From the NCBI RefSeq assembly GCF_001411555.2, contig NC_049909.1, positions 3,519,875 through 3,583,874 of the forward strand: DNA of 64,000 nt, read 5' to 3'. Below the pieces are notes generated by a model. It saw only the letters and a list, made by a program, of their open reading frames with translations, was not told the origin of the DNA and did not search any database. Positions 10,361-22,930 of this stretch are shown piece after piece (within the stretch, counting starts at the first letter, position 1; each line of letters starts with the position of its first letter). Source of the stretch: Juglans regia. Its lineage: Eukaryota; Streptophyta; Magnoliopsida; Fagales; Juglandaceae. The position numbers and the translations under genes are program-made.

Positions 10361-12295
10361 CCAAGCCTCCCTTTTCAAAAGTACTCGAGGCGTGTAGGTC
10401 ACGAGTTCCCTCACTTCACCACTTTTCACTCACATTCTTGGAAAAAAAAACCCTTAGAAGCTCTCCCAGGCAGATTCCAGTGGCTTTTCGCATGCCATGG
10501 GTATGTTTTTTGTTTGATTTCAGGGACGTTTGGTTGGTCAAAAGTTGTTTTAACCCTGAAAAGGTCAATCTTGGCGATAATCTAGATAGTGTGTTGTGTT
10601 TTGGAGTTTTTGAACAAGCTAATTGACAAATCTTGGTCTGAAATTTTTATGCTGTGTTTTTAACATGTATATATGAATGTTTGTTGGGATTAAAGCTTTT
10701 GATGAAAGTTTTTTGTAGATCTAGAAACTTATAAATTGGAAGAGGAAAAACAATTTTTTGTTTTAAGAAAGTCTGAGTCTTTTGTAGTTTAATCTTACTC
10801 CAATGGCTTTGAAAATTTTATTTGATGATCCTAAACCTTTTATCTACATGTTAGGATGTTAGTTTCAAGCTTTTTTGCATTGGTTTCAAAGATGTGAGTT
10901 TTTATGGAAGAGATTATACGGTTGGGTCAAAAGTTTGATGTTTTTAGTTAGATCCATGTCTTGAATTATTTTTAGCCATGCGATTTTTAAGTTTAATGCT
11001 TGGATCTACTTTAGTGCACATTTTTAGACCATATGCTGTTTTGTTTTGAAGATCTCACCATAAAATGCCTTGGATCAAGTGCTTGGTCAAAGCTAGTTGG
11101 GAAAGAAATTCTGTTTTGGCTATGGGTAGGAGTCGAGTGCTTCATGTACTATTTTGTGATTTTTTGTGACTTTTGTGTGTTGATTCAAAGCATGTTGGTT
11201 CTTAGGATTGTGTTATGAACATGTTAGAGGAAATGTTAGATTTTTGGAGCTATTGGAAATGTTTTGAAACAGGTCAAACCTTGAGATTCAAGAGTTGTAT
11301 TTTACTTAAAAAGTTTGGATCTTTTTACGAAAGAGTTTTGTGATTATGTGATGTATAATTTTGTTGGATGTTTTAAGAATGTTCTTAAACTTGGGATATG
11401 AGGATCTTTGTTGCAATATTTTGGTTTGATCATTTGTTTTGGAGTTGGATAAAATTGCAACAAAATTAAAGAGAAATGGCATTTGAAAGTTTTGGCCCTA
11501 GCATGTTTCTCATAGTTGTGTTTTGTTTTAAATTCTTCTAAGTTGATATTGGAGTTTATGACAAAATTTACATGAAGAATGTAAATTTTGGTGATTTTTG
11601 GTGTTAGGATTTGAAATCCTTAAGTTAGGGGTAAAATGATCATTTTTCCACATGTAGAGGGTAAAATGGTAATTTTACTCTAAGTTAGCATTTCTTCATG
11701 TTTCTAATTTGTTAGTAATTAAGTTTCTAACATTTATAACTCCTACTTACAATTTCTCATGTTTCGTGCTCTTAACTTACTGTCAAATTACTGCAAATGT
11801 GTGATGGATAATGAAACTACAATTTACGTATGTATGTTGTGATATTTGAGAATATGTCATACTATGCCACGTCACTTCATGATTATCTGTTATATAATTT
11901 ATTCTATCATGTATTGCTATCTGTTACAAGTATATCATGTTATGTAATGCTATCTGTTACACGATATCATGTCACGTAATATTTTCTGTTGCATGTTACG
12001 CCATATTATGAAATGTTGTACGTTACATTTATGCCATGTTTCGAAATGTTTTCTGTTACATGTTATGCCATGCTATGTAATACTATCTGTTATATGTTAT
12101 GTCATGATATAAAATATTTTTCTGTCTCATTATACGTCATGTCTTTCATCTCACGTCCATGTCATGTTACGTTACGTCAGGACTTCTATCCAATTGTTTC
12201 ATGTCATGTTTCATCTCGAGTATAGTTTGTTTACCTCGAGAATAACCTTTCGAGTCATGTCAATTGTTTTTTTACGTCTATCACGACCGTAAGTG

Positions 12296-12440
12296 TTAGG
12301 ATGGGGGAATATCCTAGTGGAACTCCCTTGTTCACACTAGAGTGTCTAAACTAGTGTGAAATTCCTTTAGTACCACCCACGATGATGTAAGGTCAATGAG
12401 TTGCGAATGAGGCCTAATTAACTGGTCACTGGAGCGCAGC
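12296..12440 (+). promoter_or_regulatory. hairpin block H1-H2 (decayed H3) in LTR1
   Basis: H1 is TTAGGAT-N8-ATCCTAG at 12296-12317 (one G-U pair). H2 is CACTAGAGTG shortly after. The third hairpin, intact in other copies, is eroded here. The block sits where the other long LTRs carry it. Confidence 0.55.
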
Positions 12441-12731
12441 AGGCACTAACGTCGATTGTGCCACCCACATTTCAATTTCATTTTATACGTACTCATGCGG
12501 GTGTAGATACCTGACACGGGATACGTACAGTAAATGTGTCCATAGCAGGTGCAAATACCTATGAATTGGCACATACAATACGTGTGTCCACATCAAGTGC
12601 AGATACCTGTGTTGTAATGTTGTAATCGGTAGGGACACATGGCTCAAAGGGACCCTTGTAGCACTGTAACAACCCGATCCTAAGATTAGGCCATAAGATA
12701 AGTTTTATGTATTTTTTCATATGACTATAAA

Positions 12732-12734
<3 letters not shown>

Positions 12735-12763
<29 letters not shown>

Positions 12764-12764
12764 T
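12735..12764 (+). repeat. (TTA)n microsatellite
   Basis: About ten TTA units lie near the start of the solo LTR. Confidence 0.85.
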
Positions 12765-13016
12765 TATCAGATTTTACATTTATTAATTTTAATAGGATTA
12801 TTATCATTTTGTTATTGGTATTTTGTTATGACTCGATTTTTGCAATAGTCACTGAGTTTTGTTTTGAATTTAAACCTTATTTCTTCCTATCTCCACCCGT
12901 AAGCCTCATTCCTATCTCTTGATTGTATAATCCTAATCTCATCTTCATTCTTATCTCCTATTGATCATCCTAATGGGTAACCAACTCTGAAATCCTATCA
13001 TTAATCCTCTTCCCTC

Positions 13017-13024
13017 TATAAAAT
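13017..13024 (+). promoter_or_regulatory. TATA box of the 12.7-kb solo LTR
   Basis: TATAAAAT is preceded by a pyrimidine-rich stretch and followed by a C-rich leader. Position and sense fit an LTR promoter. Confidence 0.55.
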
Positions 13025-13598
13025 CCCACAAAGCCCTCCGAAATAAACATAAGAAACCTTCAAGCCCATACGTCTATCAGTGTTTTAGTTGTAAGTGTCC
13101 TAATGGGAGACCAACTTTCACATCAAAGCCCTACTATAAATCCTCTCTTCCTCCTCACAATACTCCCATCAACAAACCCACGATACGTCACAACCAGAAC
13201 CTCCAACGAAATCAAAATTTTCCCCCACACTTCAAACCAGAGTTACATAGTAAAAACAGATAAAACCACTTCCCAATAGCGACCATAGCACTTCCCTTCG
13301 TTCCAAGTTGTCCACCATCACCAACCACCACAGAAGACATTGGAGCACTATCTCGGTACTAGAAACCATCGACCAGCTCAGTCCCTTTGCCACGAGCACA
13401 CAGCCTCCTATCACTGCAGCTCCTCCTCTTTGCAACAGCGCACTGCCCCTAGCTCAACCACCGTGGCAACCTTCTTGCCTAGATCACGCCGACACCACTT
13501 CATGGGACGTCGAAGTACTACCCACGATGCCAGAAACTGCCGACCAACTCAACCCCATCGCACCCACTCCCTCTGGGTAAGCCACAACCGTCCACCAC

Positions 13599-13601
<3 letters not shown>

Positions 13602-13629
<28 letters not shown>
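13602..13629 (+). repeat. (TC)14 microsatellite
   Basis: Fourteen TC units lie within the transcribed leader part of the solo LTR. Confidence 0.9.
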
Positions 13630-13632
<3 letters not shown>

Positions 13633-15007
13633 GCTCTACTGCCGCACTCGCCACCCTCGCCTCAGCCCCAGCTTCGTCGCGTGCTTCCTCTCTCGGTAAG
13701 GAGTTATCACATTGCTTGTGTTTCCCTCAAGAAAATACCTCTGTTGCCTTCAAAGTTGAAATGAATTCCTAAGCCTTCAGTCAGTTACAATTAAAGAAGG
13801 GTAGACTTTTAATTTAATTACATATATGTTAGTTAGTTCTCACCAAACAACATATGTGTTGAACTTACATTTTATATTGAGCTTTGATTTTTTACGTTGG
13901 GCCTAATATTTTAAGTTGAGTTTAATTTTATTAAATAAATATGTTGGTCCAAAAACTTTATTTTTGAAGAAATTAGTTAAGGATTTTTAAGTTAAATTAC
14001 TAAGCATTAAATTATGAGTAAACTATAGTAATAGTGTACTAGAATTTTAATATTAATCTGATTAAGTCTATTTTATTAAACAAAATATTTATTTGACTAT
14101 CTTCTAGATTATGAATTTAATTAATTAGGATATTAGTATATGTTGTTCCTAGACAGATTTTCTGATATTTAATATTGTGTATAGGTAACGAACTACGAAT
14201 TGAGATTGAAGAAGAACCGCAACGGTAAGTAATTTGATCACAAATTAGGATCATCACATCTCAGCTTATATATAAGTATTATTCAAGCCAGTTCATTGAC
14301 AACCATTATTTATGCACCACTGATGTCATATGCAAACATGTCATCCAGCATAGCATACGATCATGTCATTTTGTATCATGTTCAAATTCAGAAATTATAA
14401 TTATGTATGTATTATGTCATGAATCTCATGTGTATAAGACACGTAAGCTATCTTAAGTTCAAGTGCAATATAAGATAAGATCAGTGAATCAAATGGCCAT
14501 TCAGATGCATGGTACCAATATAGTTCAGTTTCAGGATCGATGTGCAAGCCACAGACTCAAGCGTGGTCCACCATACACCATAATATGCTAGAATACTATC
14601 AGCGGCTCCCCTTGGGTCGAGGAACGTGGGGCCGGTGCACAACCTCACACACAGGGTTAAGTGTGTTGGCTAATCAGATCAGTCAGTTAAGCCAGATCAG
14701 TCAGTTAATTCAGATAAATCAGTCATGCATAGCATAAACATCAATATGAACAGTCATGAATTTTAAGCTCTCAACATGAAAACTTTTATGAAAATCTTAT
14801 GTTTATTATGTTTACGTTGCGATGGATTTCTTGCCGAGTCTTCGACTCATTTTAGTTTGTTTTCATGTTTTCAACCACCTAGGTGAGGATGATGAATACG
14901 AGCAGGCAGTCCAAGATTAGAAGGAGCAGTTGATTTAGTTTCAGACTTTCAGGAATAAAATTTGCTTTTATGACTTAAATTTATTCAGTTTATTCATTTA
15001 ATATTTT

Positions 15008-15272
15008 TGGAAGACATTTTACTAGACAAATCTTTTATGAAATAAATTCTAATTTCATTTATGAAATATGATATCTCTTGCCAGGTTTATTTTATGAAAA
15101 ACACATGACACTCCTAGCCTACGGGATGTGGGTGTTACAATTTGTTCATTTTATTAGACAAATATTTTTATGAAATAAATTTTAATTTCATTTATGAAAT
15201 ATGATATCTCTTGCTAGGTTTATTTTATAAAAAACACGTGACACTCCTAGCCTACGGGAATGGGGTGTTACA
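15008..15272 (+). repeat. tandem duplication of the LTR 3' end
   Basis: Two copies of about 132 bp each end in TAGCCTACGGGA...GTGTTACA. One ends at 15139 and one at 15272. Only the second is followed by the target duplication, so the internal copy is an extra LTR end. Confidence 0.8.
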
Positions 15273-15671
15273 AGCACGCACACGATCACTTTTAATTATC
15301 AAGCTTATTGAGCAAGATTCTAAGTTCATGTATTTCAAGTTCTCGTTCAGTTCATGTATTTTAAGTTCATGTTCAGTAATGTTTCACGTTCATTTTCAGT
15401 CATGTTTCAAGTTCAAGTTCAAGTTCACGTTTAGTTCATGTTCAAGTTTATGTCATGCCAAGTCAAGTCTCAGTTAAGTTCATGTCATGTCATGTTTAGT
15501 TTCAGTTCAATCTATGCTCAAGTTCAAGTCATGTAAGTTTATGTCATGTTGCGCGTTAAGTTATTTTATGCTTGCTTATGACTTTAATTATGCATTCATG
15601 CCTTTACTGCCATGAATGTAAAGGCATGAATGCATCATTAACTTACGTGGAAGTTCTCTCTATTAACATGC

Positions 15672-15731
15672 TGAGATTTATCTTCAAATCTCACCGTGTT
15701 AGTCCCAACTACCATTCCCCCCGAATGGTAG
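15672..15731 (+). promoter_or_regulatory. hairpins H5 and H6 in LTR1
   Basis: H5 is TGAGATTT-N6-AAATCTCA (15672-15693). H6 is CTACCATTC-N5-GAATGGTAG (15709-15731), a perfect nine-pair stem. They are equivalent in position to those in A2, A3, A4, B, C and D. Confidence 0.65.
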
Positions 15732-16352
15732 GAGATGTGTCAGGTCAAAGAGAGGGAGCAGAGGCTGGCCAATTAGAGGTGGTTGATTAGGTGGTGTTGA
15801 TGTGATGCGGAACTTGTGGCCTCCTTAGTTATATTTTTGGAAAATATTATGGTATCGTTGGCCGAGTCACGCGAGTTACTCGACGATGTAATTATTGTGC
15901 TCAGTCTACCATGTTTTGGGATTATAGTCTTGTGTGACCTATACTATAATCATGGATGTTTATCCTTTCTGTATGTATGGATCATGTTTTAAGTATTTGA
16001 GATATTATTAATTTGGGGCATAGTGTTTCTTAAAGAAAAAAAATTATCCGCTGTGAATAATACATATTGTTAGATGTATGTTAGGAACATTGCATCTTTA
16101 TCTATCATGAACAGGGTCAGGTAACCTGGTGTTGCATGTCTCGACGTTTCAGATGTCCTTCCAATTCCAAGCGAAATCTAGGGGCATCATAATGGCTACT
16201 AGGGTTAAGTCCTAAGGTGCTTTTAAGTGGGCTGTTAGAATCCTATCCCAAAATTGGAGCATCAACGTGATGAGCTCCTCATTGTTGCATAACGATCAAA
16301 TCGACCTCATCCAGATCATCCTTCACAGGTTCTCCAGATCCTGATACATGAT

Positions 16353-16411
16353 CTACCATTCCAGCAAGAATGGTAGTTGGGACTACTAATGAGATTTGAT
16401 TACAAATCTCA
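16353..16411 (-). promoter_or_regulatory. hairpins H6 and H5 in LTR A4
   Basis: H6 is CTACCATTC-N6-GAATGGTAG (16353-16376). H5 is TGAGATTTG-ATTA-CAAATCTCA (16390-16411), nine perfect pairs. The loop of H6 (CAGCAA) differs from the G-rich loop in A2/A3 while the stem is unchanged. Confidence 0.65.
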
Positions 16412-16860
16412 GCAAGTTAACAATCAACTTAAACTAATAGTTTATAGATGCATTTATGACAGTAAAAAGACATGAACAAGAATTAGCCTGACATGAGTTG
16501 ACAAATAACATGACATGTGTTGACATAACTTGGAAACTGACATGAACTGAACTGATTTGAACTGGACTTGGACTTAAATTAAACATGAAGTTAACTAAAA
16601 CCAAACATGAACTGAACATGAACTTAAATCTTATTCCATAAATAAACTTGTTAATAAAACATGACATGTGCTTGAGTGAAAACTAAACATGGACGTGACA
16701 TGACTTGACTGAATTGAACCTAACATGAACTGAAACTGACATGAACTTAAAATGAACTAAATCTGACATGAACTAAACGTGAACTGAAAATACTTGACAT
16801 GAGCTGAACTAACATGAACAAGAAATGCCCTGAATTACCATGAATGTGAAACGCCCTCAC

Positions 16861-17114
16861 AATCAGAATGATTTTGCCAGCTGTTTCGTCGAGAAAATAG
16901 GTGAACAATCAAAATGATTTCGCTCAAAGTATTTCATGAGAGATAGTCAGACAATCAAAATGATTACGCCATGAGTTTTTTAATGGAAATACCCTAACAA
17001 TCAGAATGATTACGCCAGGAGTACCGAGTAATAGTTCAAATGGAAACACTCTAGCAATCACAATGATTACTCCATGAGCATTTGAGTAAAGGTACTCTAA
17101 CATTCAGAATGATT
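16861..17114 (-). repeat. six-unit array of 13-bp hairpins, 46-bp period
   Basis: AATCA-NAA-TGATT occurs at 16861, 16907, 16953, 16999 and 17056; ATTCA-GAA-TGATT occurs at 17102. Spacings are 46, 46, 46, 57 and 46 bp. The loop base varies (G, A, A, G, C, G) while the stem stays paired in five of six units. Confidence 0.85.
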
Positions 17115-18724
17115 ACGTCAGAAGTACCTTGTGTGAATTAACATAACATGTATATAAGCATAACAAACATCAATAATGATTTCTTACCACCATGTATACA
17201 TAAGTATCCTGCAAGTAAGTTAGAGACCAACTTATAATGATTTTAGCATGACGTAAAATAGCGCAAAATAATGTGAATTGAAAGGAGATATTTTTAAGAG
17301 TTAGAAACTCCTCATTAACAAACTCAAAAACATAAAATTATTGACTCAAAGTAAAATGACCATTTTACCCCTTTACTTGTAGGAAAATGACCATTTTTAC
17401 CCCTAATTCAAGAATTTTGCATCCTAACTCCAAAAATTACCAAAATTTACATTCCTAATGTAGATTTTATCCTAAATCCTAATATCAAATTAGAAAAATT
17501 TAAAACACAATACAACTATGTGAACTATGCCTAGCTTGAAACATGTTAGGTTTAAAACTCTTCATTTTTGTTGCAATTCTATTTAACTTCAAATCACATA
17601 TTCAAACCAATTTATGCAACATCTAAAGATCATATCCTATGTTTTAAAAACATGCTAAGACCTTAAATCATACACTACAAAAAATTCACAAACTTCTCAT
17701 GACAAAAAAATGTTAAAACACCAAATCTCAAATAACTCTTTAATGCAATTGAACTATTTCCTTTCCAATAAACTTCAAAGACTCCAAAATTCCATCAATA
17801 TATTCTTAAATGTTTATAAGTCAATCATAAGAATTAAAATGCTTGAAAAAACAAATCAAAGACCACAAAATTCACAAAACATCTCTCAACACAATCGGCT
17901 TGCACACTAACTTCGAAACCTAGTAACTCATGCTTGGATTTTAGATCAAACCTACTAAATCAAAATCTCTCATGAAATAAAATATTCAAGAAATAACATC
18001 ATATACCTCATTTTCAAGTTCTAAACTTTATCCAAGTATTAAACCTAAGATCACATGGTGAAAATTCATAAAAACACAAAACAAACCAGTGAACCTCAAG
18101 TTTATGTCCTAACCAAACCTAAGCATGCGTAAAGATTCATTTCATCAAGATCAAGACCATTAATCTCCAAAATAACTTCATAGCATATAGATCAAAATCC
18201 TAAGATTAACATATGTGAATATTAAGACCAGGTTCATGCTCCCATAACAAAAGATCAATAGTTCTCAAAACAGAAATTGTTTTTACACCCGCAGTTTCTA
18301 AATTTCTAAATTAATGCAAAAAATCTTTGTAAAAACTCTTAAAATGCAACAAATCCAAATCCAACTTGCATGTTAACACGTTAACTCAAAAATAAAAAGA
18401 TCAGACTAAAATCTTGCCAAAAACTTCATCAAATAAATCAAAATTTCACACAACATCTGGACTATCGTGCGATAAGACCTTTCTATGCTTAAATAGACTT
18501 CATACTAATCAAACCTCCATGAGAAATTACATACAATACCCCAATGGAAACTAGACACAAATAGGAATAACTTATATCAAGGTATTTTCATGAGAATCTC
18601 TCTGAATGGGCAACGAAAAATTCAAGCAAGAATAGTCAAAAAATCTGTCTAAAATCTCCTCTAGAGTTCTCTCCAATTAAGCAAAGTGAAAGTGACCAAA
18701 ACATGAAGAACAAGCCATGGACGA

Positions 18725-18735
18725 CTTATATAAAG
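18725..18735 (-). promoter_or_regulatory. TATA-like box of LTR A4
   Basis: CTTTATATAAG on the minus strand lies upstream of a transcript-like leader, at the same place as the boxes in LTR1 and B. Confidence 0.5.
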
Positions 18736-19799
18736 CGCCGGGGCCCCAGGGGGGGCTGAGAGGAGATGTGAGAGTGACCACTTGATGGTGGTTTTGTCAG
18801 CCAAAACTATGGGTAGCAACACATGGTTTTCTGACTTGGGAGCTGTCGAGTGATGGGTGGTTGTGAGGTGATTTATTGACCTCCCATCAACCACTATTTG
18901 GGCCCAAGGTATAAAAGAATAAATAAGGGTGTAATTACATGACTTTTAATGTTTAATAGCAAGCAAAAGTGATTTCATCAAGTGATTAAACACTAAACTA
19001 AAATTGTCCAACAATTAGGGTTTGGGGTAACCATTTGGGGTTTGGGGAAACCGTTTAAGGTTTCTGTTTTCACCCAGGTTTTGGGGTTTCATTTAGATCT
19101 AAAAAATTTGGGATTTCACTAGGGTTGAAACCCTCTTTGGTTTGCACAAAATGAATGGTTGGATGGAATAGTGTTACGCTTAGGTGACATGATCATAATG
19201 CTTGATTTTCCTTCATTTCCTTCACATTTCCAACTCATGGTTCCTCTTGGAGCCAAATGTACTATACTATTCACCAGTTGTGGCTAAGACCTTGCCAAGT
19301 GTCCAAATAAAAACTTCTCTAGACTAATTTGGACAATCCACACTGTAATTTGAAAACCGACTGGTCTAGATGCTAACATAGGTGTTATTATTTACTCCAA
19401 AAATGGTGAAAAAATCTTTACACCATAAAATCCTAAATAATCCTACGATCCTAATAGTGCAATTTGTTTCGTGAGTTTCAACTCCTAAGTGTCTCGAATT
19501 AATCAAAACGCGCTTTCGAACAACTATCATCCGGAAAACAAAAATTGTATTATTGCAAAGTAAAATCCTAAATATTCATATGAGACTAATTACGTAAATC
19601 GTTTCTCAATCCTATACTCCTAAGTACCTCAAATAAATAAAATTGCATATATGTCACCAAAGTGGGTAAGAAACTAGCTAGCTAAGCTAACAGACTAAAA
19701 CCTATGCGATTGCTCGATTCATGAGACCTTTTCGGGATTTTTACAATGTTCCTGAAGCCTAAAGAAATCCATCCACTGAATTTCTGGCAAGTTGTTACA

Positions 19800-20760
19800 C
19801 CAATCACCCTCTTTGAAGGTTAAATCCCTCCTCCTATTGTTGGCATAATTTTTCTGCCTACTTTGGGTTGTAGCCATCTTTGCCCGTATGAGTTTGACTT
19901 GTTCCATCATTTCGTAAATAATATCTAGTCTAAATAACTTGGCCTCTCCTACTTCATCCCAACATATAGGTGACCAACACTTCCATCTATATAGAGCCTC
20001 ATAAGGGGCCATTTGGATAGTCGCCTGATAGCTATTATTATAAGCAAATTTAATGAGTGGCATGTGCTGCTCCCAAGGTCCCGTGAAGTCTAGTTTGCAT
20101 GACCCTAACATATCCTTGAAGGTTGGATGGTCCTTTCCAACTGTTCATCCATCTGAGGGTGGTAGACACTACTGAACTTCAATTTCGTCCCTATCGCCTT
20201 TTGTAAACTCCTCCAAAAGTTAGATGTAAACTTAGGGTCCTAGTCTAATACTATAGTCTTAAGATCTTCATTCACTACTTCCCTTATGTACAATTAAGTG
20301 AGTTTACTCATTGTGTCCATGGTGGTGACCGGTAAGAAGTGAGTACTCTTGGTCAATCGATCCACTACTACTATATCCCATCCTTACCCATAATAGTTCA
20401 GAGTAACTCAACTATGAAATCTATAGCGATGTCTTCCCATTTCCATTCAAGAATGGGTAAAGGTTGCAAGTTTTCCGCCAGTCGTTGATGCTCCACCTTT
20501 ACTCTCCTACACATATCACCTTTTTCAATGAAGTGAGCTATGTTCTTCTTCATCCCTTCCCAATAATATCCCTTTTTGAGAACTCGATACATTTTCGTTC
20601 CTTTTGGTTGTATGCCGTATGACGAGGAATAGACTTTTGCCAAGATTCCTTGTATAACTTCTAGGTTGGTTGGGATCACCTTCTGCCTTTTGAACAACAA
20701 GATCCCATCCTTGCCCAAGCTAAAATGGGCAGGTCTTTCACCTTCTGCCTTAACTATTGT
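19800..20760 (-). pseudogene. chromovirus integrase remnant
   Basis: Integrase inserts the cDNA of the retrotransposon. Reading right to left, the frame 20,718-20,398 holds the zinc-binding domain (with HFIEKGDMCRR and a QPLPILEWKWEDIAIDF segment leading into the core). The catalytic core follows at 20,398-20,112 with several stops. The frame 20,111-19,800 then holds the segment after the core (FAYNNSYQAT, APYEALY, QSRQKNYANNRRRDLTFKEGDW). Coding stops abruptly where LTR A4 begins, so the trailing residues of that frame are LTR sequence. It belongs to the plant chromovirus group by resemblance; no chromodomain is left. Confidence 0.85.
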
Positions 20761-21744
20761 AGGGTGGGGAGAACCTCTAGGGTGCTTTGTCGACTAGGAT
20801 AGTCCGATTGCGAACACTATTTCCCAGGAGGCATCCCTAGCATTTCCTCAAAAACTTCCAGGAATTCTCTCACTACTAGTATATCCTCCACCTCTTTACA
20901 CATACCTTTCTTTGAGGTTAGATACACTAGGTAGGCCTCAACCCCTTTTATCAACTTCTTCTTAGCCTAAAGTGAGGTAATAACTTCTGGTATCAGGCAC
21001 AATATGCTTCTTTTAAAAATTCTAACCTCCATTCCTGGTACTCGAAAGGTTATGACCCTCAAAGGTTACAACCCAAGATAATGTCGAAGACTATTAGTTC
21101 AGCCTCCAAAGGAATTCCCTAGCATACCGAATACTATTAAATCAACCTCCAAAGGAATTCCCTCTACCTCCAATAGAAATCGTTTAACTACCTTGGTGCA
21201 AAGCACTATTTCTCCATTCGGCAGTGCCACTGTGACTCCCTAGCTTATCGGTTGTGTACGAAGGCAAACCATCGTAACCAATGTGGAAGATGCAAACGAT
21301 TGGGAGGATCTCGAGTCAAATAATGCACTCATGTATACTTTTGATACTCTAACTCTTCTTGTGATAACCATAATTACTTACTTTACGTAATATGAAAGAC
21401 ATTAACTAAGACGAAGTATGACTCCATATATGTGATGAATTAGGCTTTCATAGGTTACCTTAGGCCTCCATGTCCTCCTCTTGGCACTGTTTGCTACACT
21501 GGGGTCACTTGGGGACAATCTCAAGCATAATGTCCCGTCTTTCTACACATGTAGCATACATTCTGGGCTTGTCGATGGTCCCCTTAGTGGGATCTATGGA
21601 AAATGTTACACACTGACATTCTTCCACCCATCTGTGAATGTCTAGAGTAGTTGGTGGTCGCCCACCGGTCCTTAACACGAATTTTTGTGGAGCTCTTGCA
21701 CTGATTCCTTTGCCTACCATTATACGTCTCTTTTAATTCAGGGA
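20761..21744 (-). pseudogene. chromovirus gag end and protease remnant
   Basis: A CCHC knuckle (CYMCRKTGHYA-stop-DC) is readable on the minus strand at about 21,565-21,520 with one TGA in it. The 71-residue open frame at 21,720-21,505 covers the same DNA but slips out of the knuckle frame. Downstream a protease-like segment can be traced (FDIILG near 21,085) with many stops. It then passes straight to the integrase region at about 20,760: RT and RNase H are missing, so a large internal deletion has occurred. The right end is the target site of LTR B. Confidence 0.7.
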
Positions 21745-22367
21745 TACCGTGTGGTGCCCCCAGCCACCACTTGGGATTGGACGATGACCAAAACGCCAGA
21801 CATGCAACACAAGGCTACATACCCCTTGTATATGATAGATAAGATGCAATGCACCTATATATACTAGCAGTATGCAATAAATATCACAGTGGAAAAATGT
21901 AAAACTAAGCAACGCCTAAAGCAGTTTTATTAGTACATGGTATCGTAAGACTAAACATGACCCAAACATTGTCTTATATGCTTTTCAAAAGTACCAGAAA
22001 ATATATATTCATTGTCTCCCAAAAGATAAGTATTGAAATGTTTTCCCAAAACAAAGGGACCATTACAAAAGCTAAAGTCTTAAAATCCAAAACATGTTTC
22101 CTTGCACAGGAAAAATGGTCCCTTTTTTTTTGTTTTATTCCAACTAGCCAGGCTTCTCTGAAAATCGGTCCTTGTCCCGATTCCTTAACCTCTTCAGCTA
22201 GTCCTTGAGCTACAATGCCTTGGTAATGAGCCGGTTCACGTTCTCTACCCTATCCAACAAAGAGAGCTCTGTCGAGCTCTCATTGTTCTTTGGTACCTCC
22301 CCAATGGTCAGGGGTACTGTCCTCTTACATTTCACCATGGGGTGATCTTCTATACCTGTCATGACTA

Positions 22368-22426
22368 CTACCATTCCATGTGGGGAATGGTAGTGAAAAC
22401 TACCACAATAAGATTTTGAAAAATCT
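22368..22426 (-). promoter_or_regulatory. hairpins H6 and H5 in LTR B
   Basis: H6 is CTACCATTCC-N6-GGAATGGTAG (22368-22393), ten pairs. H5 is AGATTTT-GA-AAAATCT (22411-22426), with a T-A pair where A-family copies have G-C and copy D has C-G. Confidence 0.6.
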
Positions 22427-22930
22427 CAGCAAGTAAATATACTAACATAGCATAGAAATGGCAAATCATGGAATGCGTGCATGGACATGTACTTGACATA
22501 TGACTTGACCAAAAACTTGACTTATGCACTCGACCTTTTTCAAAAGACAGGTAACATAGATCCTTAGAATTTTTTGAAAAACATTTTTGACATCATTTTC
22601 ATGTTGATCTTTACACATTCATATGATATCAATTCATGTGAACTCATGGCCTTGTTCATTTCATATAACATATGGTGGATACATCACGGCTCCCCTATGC
22701 GCCGCGTGTTCCTGCTAGTTATCACACCACCAATGGTCCGTACATCATGATGAATATGTCTTATTCATATTCATTATAACACGACAATACTTCATCGAGT
22801 TATTTGCCTTAGTCATGGCACTCACTAGCGTTAGGTGCTACCTCGCTCTGGCATCCTTCCTAAAAAGATCCATTCGAGGTACGCCGGCGGTTGTTTGTCG
22901 ACCCAGGGGTTATCACAATATTCTTAAGCA

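Larger units (their letters stand above)
12665..15272 (+). mobile_element. solo LTR of a gypsy element, target duplication AGCAC
   Basis: It begins TGTAACAACCC at 12665 and ends GGGTGTTACA at 15272, flanked by AGCAC at 12660-12664 and 15273-15277. The flanks join into LTR1 sequence. No internal coding region is present, so it is a solo LTR of 2.6 kb. It contains a TATAAAAT box (13017-13024), a (TC)14 run, a GAGTC-TTC-GACTC hairpin near 14,838, and a 3'-terminal tandem duplication. Short ORFs at 13,308-13,699 lie in the C-rich leader and have no family signature. Confidence 0.92.
3647..16191 (+). mobile_element. old long LTR (LTR1), split by a LINE and a solo LTR
   Basis: Three blocks (3,647-4,306, 9,992-12,664 and 15,273-16,191) align in order with the 4.4-kb LTR family seen whole at 32,819-37,171 and 48,165-52,604, but on the plus strand. 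Removing the two nested inserts leaves about 4.25 kb. The first roughly 180 bp are missing; they are replaced by the minus-strand LTR ending at 3646. The right end (16,170-16,191) reads as a decayed GGGGCGTCACA terminus. A TATA-like box lies at 10,354-10,360. The copy is strongly diverged from A2/A3, so it is old. It is non-coding: its ORFs (for example 11,989-12,225) come from CATG-rich simple sequence. Confidence 0.85.
16260..19799 (-). mobile_element. long LTR A4, truncated, minus strand
   Basis: On the minus strand it starts TGTAACAACTTGCC at 19799, inside the integrase frame of the adjoining gypsy element. It can be followed to about 16,260, where it lacks its last few hundred bases. It shares with A2/A3 the CAAATCTCA hairpin, the CATG-rich zone and the AAACCCTAAA-rich end region. 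A TATA-like TTTATATAAG is at 18,725-18,735 on this strand. It differs from A2/A3 by a 46-bp-period hairpin array at 16,861-17,114 in place of the CCACA hairpins. Its ORFs (17,710-17,910, 18,661-18,894) have no family features. Confidence 0.8.

Noticed and set aside
16861..17114. CRISPR-like array (short repeats with regular spacing)
   Set aside because: Eukaryotic LTR context; the repeat is a 13-bp inverted repeat in a degenerate 46-bp tandem unit, not identical repeats with unrelated spacers.
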